Shown: positions 16,159-21,262 of the stretch, piece by piece | How the letters are laid out: each line of letters opens with the position of its first letter | Position numbering within the stretch: position 1 is the first letter of the stretch | IMG/VR virus record: IMGVR_UViG_3300005563_001228 | Span: 1 to 21,262 of that record | Strand: one strand, 5' to 3' | Length of the DNA: 21,262 nucleotides | Source: a virus | Notes under the pieces: generated by a model | Database searches by the model: none | What the model was told of the DNA's origin: nothing | What the model saw: only the letters and a program-made list of their open reading frames with translations | Made by a program: the position numbers and the translations under genes

Positions 16159-16583
16159 ATGGACGCCCTAATAGCCGAGACAATTGAGAAACTACCCACG
16201 TTAAATAAGCCTCAGCTTCTGCAGATTTGGGCTGAGAACTTCAAAACCCCACCTCCACCGAACCTTCGGAAAGATCTGATGGTGCCCATCCTCGCCGCAT
16301 TCAGGAGCGGGAATACGGCGGCCTATCGCACAGAGCACGGGCTCGGTTGAAGGAGATCGGCCTATCTCTCCGGCCCCAGAAAGGCCCCGTTCGGAATATG
16401 GATTCGGCTCCTGACACCGGGACCAAGCTGATCCGGTCCTGGAAGGGCGAGGTTCATGAGGTTGTGGCCAACGGAACCGTCTACGTGTACCGTGGCAAGA
16501 CCTACTCCAGTCTCTCGAGGATTGCTCGCGAGATCACCGGAACCCGCTGGTCCGGCCCACTGTTCTTCGGAGTGAAGAAATAG
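16159..16583 (+). pseudogene. DUF2924 gene with a single frameshift
   Basis: ATG at 16159 with CAGGAAG upstream. Frame 1 reads MDALIAETIEKLPT ... LMVPILA. After about 16302 the family sequence continues only in another frame, as RIQEREYGGLSHRARARLK ... TKLIRSWKGEVHEV ... TGTRWSGPLFFG, to the TAG at 16583. The usual ILAYRIQE motif lacks four bases, so a 4-nt deletion explains the shift; the rest of the gene is well preserved, so inactivation is recent. The stop is immediately followed by the ATG of the serine recombinase. DUF2924 proteins are small, of unknown role, and are almost always found just before this type of recombinase. The intact paralogue is at 19434. Confidence 0.85.
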
Positions 16584-18506
16584 ATGGTCCGATGCGCGAT
16601 CTATACCCGCAAATCCTCCGAAGAAGGCCTGGAACAGTCGTTCAACTCGCTTGATGCGCAAAGAGAAGCCTGTCAGGCCTACATCCAGAGCCAACGCCAC
16701 GAAGGCTGGAAGGTGCTGCCGGCCCGATACGATGACGGTGGATTTTCGGGCGGCAATATGGAACGACCAGCCCTCAAGAAGCTTCTCGAGGACATCGCCG
16801 CCGAACAGATCGATACCGTAGTTGTATATAAGGTTGACCGTCTGACACGGTCTCTCGCGGACTTTGCCAAGATCGTCGAGCAGTTCGATCGGCAGGGTGT
16901 CAGCTTCGTTTCCGTTACCCAGCAGTTCAACACGACCACCTCCATGGGCCGGCTGACCCTCAATGTCCTGCTGTCGTTTGCTCAATTTGAGCGGGAGGTC
17001 ACGGGAGAACGGATCCGTGACAAGGTGGCTGCCTCGAAACGCAAGGGTATGTGGATGGGCGGTGTGGTGCCGCTTGGCTACGACATCGTGAACCGGCGCA
17101 TGGAGATCAATCCAAAAGAAGCCGATACCATCCGCCAGATCTATCGTTGCTATCTGGATTTGGGTTGCGTCTCAAAGCTTCGGCAGCATCTCGATCAAAT
17201 CGGCATCCGGAGCAAGGAGCGCGTGAGCCGTGCCGGGCGACGTTCGGGAGGGAGCGCAATTTCCCGGGGCGCTCTGTACGAAATCCTAAGAAGCCCTCTA
17301 TATATAGGTGAGGTTCACTATCAGGGGTCCGTGTACGCAGGCCAGCATGAGGCTATCTTGGATCGCAAAACATGGAATCAGGTCCAAACCCGACTGGAAG
17401 AGAACTTGCAGGCTCCCAGAAGGGGGACGGGGCTGGCGAGGAAGAGCCTGTTAACGGGGTTGCTTTACGACGCAGCCGGCCACCGCTTTGTTCCCACACA
17501 CGATTTCCTTGCTTCTCGCTTCGTCGCTAACAATGAGCAGATTTGGAACCGTGACAGCTTCGAGCGGGTTACGTTTTCTGCCAGCTCTTTCGACGCAATT
17601 ATGATGTGCCTTGAACAGATTGAACGGGGCGCAGCCGATGATTTCATTCGCAATGTGTATGACTGGAACCTTTACGGCGTTGGCTACTCGTTAGGAGAGA
17701 GTCGCAGAGACAACATCTCGTCCGAAATGACAACGGTCATTCTCGCAATGTTTGCTGAGAGACGATGGGACCCGGTCCTTCCTAGTAGGCAAAGCGCGAT
17801 CGACACACTCCAGCAGCTAAGACAAAAAGGTGCAGCTTCATTCTTGAGCGCGCCCTCCCTTGAGGAGGTCTTTCAATTAGTGCGGGATCATCCGTCCGGA
17901 CCAGATACACGGTGGTTCGACGTGTGGAAAGCCCTGTTCACTGTTCTGCCCGGGTCAGTGGTAGAGGACGAATGGGTTCGGCGTCTGGGAAACCCTGACT
18001 CGGTCGAGGGTTGGACAATCGCCAATGTCCTCAAGAGAGTGTATTTATCCGACCGACAACAACAAATATTGAGAGATTTCCTGTCGCACGATGATTCGGT
18101 AGTACGTTGGCGTGCGGCGCATTCGATCGGTTCCTTTCCATCTGAGGACAATGCCTTGGCTCTGATTGAGTTGATAGATTTTCACGACAAGAATGTGAGA
18201 TATGGCGTAGTCAGGTCTCTACTGGAGATGGCGTCTCGCGTCGAGGGGCATCTACGGAACACGATCTTCGATCGGCTGAAGTCCAAAAAGGACGCAATCG
18301 TTGAGTTTCCGTCCGTTCGCGAAGAAGTTCGAAAGTGTGTGCTGATTGCCAACGTTGCAAATCCGTTCGAATGGCGCGAGAGATGTCTGAACTTGATGAT
18401 GGAGCTTCTGCCTTTCGAATCTGACTTTGCTCGTGAACGATGGGGAAGAGCTATACAGCAGATGCTCGACTTATTCACGCACATTGAAGGGGTGGTCAAT
18501 GCTTGA
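16584..18506 (+). CDS. Serine recombinase N-terminal two-thirds fused in frame to a HEAT-repeat-like protein
   Basis: 640 residues. Residues 1-306 are a large serine recombinase: catalytic Ser11 in YTRKSS, SLDAQREAC, arginine motif VDRLTRSLADF, FAQFEREVTGERIRDK, and the recombinase domain with LRSPLYIGEV and GHRFVPTH. The usual next segment (GRRYRYYTSQAV, intact in the paralogue at 19910) is absent. From Asp307, near base 17500, about 334 unrelated residues follow. They are helical, with HEAT-like units at about 490-600 (LSHDDSVVRWRAAHSIGSF, HDKNVRYGVVRSLLEM) and no recognisable catalytic motif. The 3' end overlaps the cytidine deaminase start by 8 nt. The likely origin is a deletion joining a recombinase to the second half of a HEAT-protein gene in a HEAT-deaminase operon. 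The recombinase part probably cannot work without its C-terminal DNA-binding and coiled-coil region. Confidence 0.85.
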   Translation: MVRCAIYTRKSSEEGLEQSFNSLDAQREACQAYIQSQRHEGWKVLPARYDDGGFSGGNMERPALKKLLEDIAAEQIDTVVVYKVDRLTRSLADFAKIVEQFDRQGVSFVSVTQQFNTTTSMGRLTLNVLLSFAQFEREVTGERIRDKVAASKRKGMWMGGVVPLGYDIVNRRMEINPKEADTIRQIYRCYLDLGCVSKLRQHLDQIGIRSKERVSRAGRRSGGSAISRGALYEILRSPLYIGEVHYQGSVYAGQHEAILDRKTWNQVQTRLEENLQAPRRGTGLARKSLLTGLLYDAAGHRFVPTHDFLASRFVANNEQIWNRDSFERVTFSASSFDAIMMCLEQIERGAADDFIRNVYDWNLYGVGYSLGESRRDNISSEMTTVILAMFAERRWDPVLPSRQSAIDTLQQLRQKGAASFLSAPSLEEVFQLVRDHPSGPDTRWFDVWKALFTVLPGSVVEDEWVRRLGNPDSVEGWTIANVLKRVYLSDRQQQILRDFLSHDDSVVRWRAAHSIGSFPSEDNALALIELIDFHDKNVRYGVVRSLLEMASRVEGHLRNTIFDRLKSKKDAIVEFPSVREEVRKCVLIANVANPFEWRERCLNLMMELLPFESDFARERWGRAIQQMLDLFTHIEGVVNA

Positions 18507-18885
18507 CGGGGGGGACGCTTTGCTGCGCAAAGCGTGGGACGTTCGAGAACGCGCGCATGTCATTGGCCCGACCAAGGTAGGTTGCGCTATTTTGTCCGAC
18601 GGTGGCCGCATACATTCCGGATGTAACGTTGAGCACCGGTATCGCTCGCATGATGTTCACGCGGAGGTAAATGCCATTACCTCCATGGTGGCGGGCGGTG
18701 ACCGGAACATTGTGGCGCTGGCAATCGCCGCTGAGCGAGAGCGCTTCACTCCTTGTGGGGCTTGTCTGGATTGGATCTTCCAATTCGCGAATCCCGAAGC
18801 GGCGATAGTACTCTGCCAATCCCAACGTGGAGGCCCGATAACGAGATATTACCTGCGCGACCTGATGCCTTACTACCCACGGTGA
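18499..18885 (+). CDS. Cytidine deaminase-like zinc enzyme
   Basis: 128 residues from the ATG at 18499, which overlaps the preceding stop and so suggests translational coupling. It has the cytidine-deaminase zinc site: SGCNVEHRY, then HAE (His54 ligand, Glu56 proton shuttle), and PCGAC (Cys86 and Cys89 ligands). The length matches short tetrameric Cdd enzymes, although these usually use Cys in place of His54. The family hydrolyses cytidine or deoxycytidine to uridine forms; bacterial relatives with altered specificity exist. The active site looks complete. The partner is the HEAT-repeat-like part encoded just upstream, not a pyrimidine-salvage operon, so a specialised role such as nucleotide-based defence is possible but unproven. 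Confidence 0.87.
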   Translation: MLDGGDALLRKAWDVRERAHVIGPTKVGCAILSDGGRIHSGCNVEHRYRSHDVHAEVNAITSMVAGGDRNIVALAIAAERERFTPCGACLDWIFQFANPEAAIVLCQSQRGGPITRYYLRDLMPYYPR

Positions 18886-19380
18886 ATGTAGCGCTTCACC
18901 TGTACTCCTCGACCCGGCTTAGGATGGCTAATTCTTGGTGCGGAGAGGAAGCTGGGTTCCGCAGCCTGGTGGCCCAGTTCTCGGAGGGTAGTCTGGTGAG
19001 AAGTCGTGAGTGGTGTGTGGGCGAAGAGAAGGGAACATAACTCAGGGCGCCGGTGCCCACCCAATTCACGTTCTCCGCTAGCACTTATTTAGCCGGACTT
19101 CGCACATACTCGGCCGAATTCCGCGTTAGTTCAGCGAAATTCGGCCAGAGAAAGAAAAGCTTCAGACTGTATGGCGGACCGAATTGGATGCGAACTCCGA
19201 GTACCTTTCTGCCGCCAGAGTCTGCTGATTTTCCCGAGAATCCCGCTCACATTGGCCGAATTTGCCAGGTGGAGAATTTGTGCGATGTTTCGCCGGTGAT
19301 TCGCCTCTCTCAAAGCCGATGCTCTGCCGACGCTAATCACCCTAAATCTAGCTTGGCTGGCCCGCAGTGAAAGTCGGCGT
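18886..19380. other. Long intergenic region with GGCCGAATT motifs
   Basis: About 495 bases after the deaminase with no convincing gene; open frames on both strands lack family motifs. It contains a GC palindrome GGGCGCCGGTGCCC near 19046-19059 and several copies of a GGCCGAATTxCGC-like motif (19112, 19134 inverted, and about 19253 as GGCCGAATTTGCC). Confidence 0.5.
19112..19146. repeat. Inverted repeat upstream of the second DUF2924-recombinase cassette
   Basis: GGCCGAATTCCGC (19112-19124) and GCGAAATTCGGCC (19134-19146) form 13-bp arms with one mismatch and a 9-nt loop. Related single motifs lie further on, near 19253. It could be a hairpin, a recombinase or regulator binding site, or an element end; the lack of a T-run argues against a terminator. 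Confidence 0.6.
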
Positions 19381-19404
19381 TTGACTCTGCGGACGAGCAG
19401 AGCG
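19381..19404 (+). repeat. Direct repeat, copy D
   Basis: TTGACTCTGCGGACGAGCAG onward matches copy A at 20 of 24 positions. It lies 53 nt upstream of the intact DUF2924 gene. Confidence 0.65.
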
Positions 19405-19410
19405 GAAATG

Positions 19411-19433
19411 GACTTGCTTCGAGGAGGCAAGTC
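19411..19433 (+). promoter_or_regulatory. Stem-loop presenting the DUF2924 Shine-Dalgarno sequence
   Basis: GACTTGC (19411-19417) pairs perfectly with GCAAGTC (19427-19433). The loop and stem edge hold GAGGAGG, and the ATG follows immediately at 19434. In the mRNA the ribosome site would sit in a 9-nt loop, which could set or control translation of the cassette. Confidence 0.45.
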
Positions 19434-19913
19434 ATGGGTAAGAACAAGATAACGAAATCGAAACACCCCAATCCAGAGGCCGTTCATCGGCTCTTGAAGG
19501 AGCTACCAGCGATGGATCCGAAGGCGCTCCGGAAGCTTTGGTACGATCTGTTCGGCCGAATAGCCAGTCCGGCTTTATTCAGAGCAACACTGATCCCGAT
19601 CTTGGCCTATCGCATTCAAGAGAAAGCGTATGGCGGGCTCAAGGAATCCACTCGCAAACGGTTGCATGAACTCGCCCAGGATCGTGTGAACGGTAAAGCC
19701 ATTCGGACGATGATCCGACCGAAGATTGGCACGCGCTATGTGCGAGAGTACGGTGGCAAGCTTCACGAGGTCACAGTTCTTGCGGCTGGATACGAATATG
19801 AGGGAGAGGTTCACCGCAGCCTGACGGAGGTAGCAAAGGTCATCACCGGCACAAAATGGTCCGGGCCGGTGTTCTTCGGTTACAAGCGGCCGGGGAAGGG
19901 AGCGCAAGCATGA
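19434..19913 (+). CDS. DUF2924 family protein
   Basis: 159 residues, ATG at 19434 with GAGGAGG. The family signature is seen along its length: LLKELPAMDPKALRKLW, then LFRATLIPILAYRIQEKAYGGL (read in two parts), IRPKIGTRYVREYGGKLHEVTVL, and the C-terminal VITGTKWSGPVFFGYK. The C-terminal half resembles a small beta-rich nucleic-acid or recombinase-accessory fold, but no function is established. Its stop overlaps the ATG of the recombinase (ATGA), so the pair is coupled. DUF2924 may be a directionality or accessory factor for the recombinase (inference from constant linkage). The paralogue at 16159 is frameshifted and a third copy at 14208 is truncated. Confidence 0.88.
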   Translation: MGKNKITKSKHPNPEAVHRLLKELPAMDPKALRKLWYDLFGRIASPALFRATLIPILAYRIQEKAYGGLKESTRKRLHELAQDRVNGKAIRTMIRPKIGTRYVREYGGKLHEVTVLAAGYEYEGEVHRSLTEVAKVITGTKWSGPVFFGYKRPGKGAQA

Positions 19914-21262
19914 TCCCCCGCACCCGTTGTGCTATCTACACCCGCAAGTCTTCCGAGGAAGGCTTGGAGCAAGCCTTCAACTCACTGGATGCCCAACGCG
20001 AAGCCTGTGAGGCTTTCGTGAAAAGTCAGCAGCATGAGGGCTGGCAGGCGATCGGGACTCACTACGACGACGGCGGATTCACCGGTGGGAACATGGAACG
20101 TCCTGCGCTGAAGCGCCTTATGGCCGATATTCACGCGGGCAAGGTGTCGGTCGTGGTTGTTTACAAGGTTGACCGGCTTACCCGCTCGCTGGCCGACTTC
20201 GCCAAACTCGTCGAACAGTTCGATAGATACAACGTCAGCTTCGTTTCGGTCACTCAGCAATTCAATACAACGTCTTCGATGGGTCGACTCACGCTTAACG
20301 TGCTGCTGTCTTTCGCACAGTTTGAACGCGAAGTCACCGGCGAACGCATCCGCGATAAGGTCGCTGCTTCGAAGAAGAAGGGGATCTGGATGGGAGGTTC
20401 CATCCCACTTGGCTATGACGTGCGCGATCGCCAATTACAGATCAACGAAGCGGAGGCCGCAACCGTGCGCACTATTTTCGACCAATATCTGAGGTTAGGC
20501 AACGTCAACCTCCTGCGGGGATGGTTGCGTGAGAATGACATCCGCAGCAAAGCAGGGAACAATTTCTTCGGCGGTCCGCTCTATCAGGTACTGCACAACC
20601 CGGTTTATATCGGCCGCACACGCCACAAGACGAATACCTATCCTGGCCAACACCAGGCGATCCTCGATTGCGAAACCTGGGACAAGGTGCAAGCGCTGCT
20701 CGCCGCGAATCGCCAAGGCGGAAAACGGAAAGCACGTGCAACCAAGACCACTCTCTTTACCGGGCTCCTCTTTGACGCTGAAGGCACGCGTTACACGCCG
20801 ACCCACGCCACAAAGAATGGCCGACGCTACCGCTACTACACTTCACAGGCAGTAATCAAGAAGACAGAAAAAGTTGAGACTCCCACGCGTATTCCAGCGC
20901 ACGACATAGAATGCGCGGTGATTGAACGCCTTTTGAAGCTCCTTCGTGAGCCAGGGGACTTGGTCACGAGCATCCGGGATGATTCCGAAAAGGGAGTGAC
21001 TCAGCCCGGCGATTTGTTCACAAGGATAGTCTCCGGCGCGACATCAGCCGCAGCAACTTGGCAAGCCCTCACCGGCCCAGACAGAGAGCATTTCCTCCGG
21101 GCGGTCATCGACCGCGTCATCATCCACGCAACCCGCGTGGAAATCCGAATCCGTGTGCCCCAATTGATCCAGCAACTCCTCGGAAACAACTCGAGTCGAG
21201 ACGGAAACACGACCGTGTCACCCCAGGTTCACATGCAACTTGTAGCCTCGATCGACTGTCCT
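19910..21262 (+). CDS. Large serine recombinase (3' end outside window)
   Basis: 451 codons seen from the ATG at 19910; open to the window end. The resolvase domain has catalytic Ser14 (YTRKSSEEG), SLDAQREAC, VDRLTRSLADF and FAQFEREVTGERIRDK. The recombinase domain follows with GGPLYQVLHNPVYIGRT. Where many relatives have a zinc ribbon this one has LFTGLLFDAEGTRYTPTHA without Cys pairs, then GRRYRYYTSQAV and a C-terminal region with ALTGPDREHFLRAVIDRV. It is closely related over about 300 residues to the recombinase half of the fusion at 16584, and serves as a reference for what that fusion lost. Coupled to DUF2924. Probably the active integrase or resolvase of this cassette. Confidence 0.93.
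   Translation, partial: MIPRTRCAIYTRKSSEEGLEQAFNSLDAQREACEAFVKSQQHEGWQAIGTHYDDGGFTGGNMERPALKRLMADIHAGKVSVVVVYKVDRLTRSLADFAKLVEQFDRYNVSFVSVTQQFNTTSSMGRLTLNVLLSFAQFEREVTGERIRDKVAASKKKGIWMGGSIPLGYDVRDRQLQINEAEAATVRTIFDQYLRLGNVNLLRGWLRENDIRSKAGNNFFGGPLYQVLHNPVYIGRTRHKTNTYPGQHQAILDCETWDKVQALLAANRQGGKRKARATKTTLFTGLLFDAEGTRYTPTHATKNGRRYRYYTSQAVIKKTEKVETPTRIPAHDIECAVIERLLKLLREPGDLVTSIRDDSEKGVTQPGDLFTRIVSGATSAAATWQALTGPDREHFLRAVIDRVIIHATRVEIRIRVPQLIQQLLGNNSSRDGNTTVSPQVHMQLVASIDCP

Noticed and set aside
19053-19370. 105-codon open frame before the DUF2924 gene
   Set aside because: Contains the inverted repeat and GGCCGAATT motifs, has no ribosome site and no protein motif.

Overview
The window is a mosaic, heavily recombined accessory region of a soil-type bacterium. 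The best guess is Acidobacteriota. This rests on the secreted RHS/YD-repeat protein with Ig-like repeats, the DUF2924-serine recombinase cassettes, the small basic protein with an LSPEARARIAAAQ tail, and moderately GC-rich coding DNA. It is an inference from gene types; no rRNA or other marker gene is present. No tRNA, rRNA or CRISPR array was seen.

Layout. (1) 1-4869, minus: a very large secreted RHS/YD-repeat protein whose C-terminal Ig-like repeats run off the left edge. (2) About 4870-7539: a graveyard. It holds a decayed copy of a DUF5681 + ParB/methyltransferase module that has lost about 1.07 kb of the methyltransferase but keeps its upstream region, followed by a frameshifted HNH restriction-endonuclease pseudogene. 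(3) 7540-10859, plus: a tight operon of a large serine recombinase and two ParB/RepB-like proteins (4-nt overlap, then a 12-nt gap). (4) 10927-12729, minus: the intact DUF5681 + ParB/DNA-methyltransferase operon, convergent with (3), preceded by a cluster of GGCGCC palindromes. (5) 13070-16014, minus: a small basic protein, an XRE-cupin regulator and a PolX-type PHP protein whose polymerase site is broken. (6) 16089-18885, plus: a DUF2924 pseudogene, then a serine recombinase whose C-terminal part is replaced in frame by a HEAT-repeat-like protein, overlapping a cytidine deaminase gene. (7) 19381-21262, plus: an intact DUF2924 + serine recombinase cassette running off the right edge.

How it fits together. 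A 24-35 bp sequence beginning TTGACT and containing CGAGCAGAG occurs four times on the plus strand (13360, 14140, 16089, 19381). Three copies lie 53-69 nt upstream of an intact, frameshifted or truncated DUF2924 start. Two are identical over 35 bp, and one of these carries the stop codon of the XRE-cupin gene. The cargo genes (XRE-cupin, PolX/PHP, HEAT + deaminase) lie between successive copies. This suggests that DUF2924-recombinase cassettes accreted in tandem, using the repeat as a left boundary or attachment site. The recombinase-HEAT fusion plus deaminase pair is the most unusual gene arrangement here and may be the remnant of a nucleotide-targeting defence operon captured by a recombinase. 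That function is inference only.
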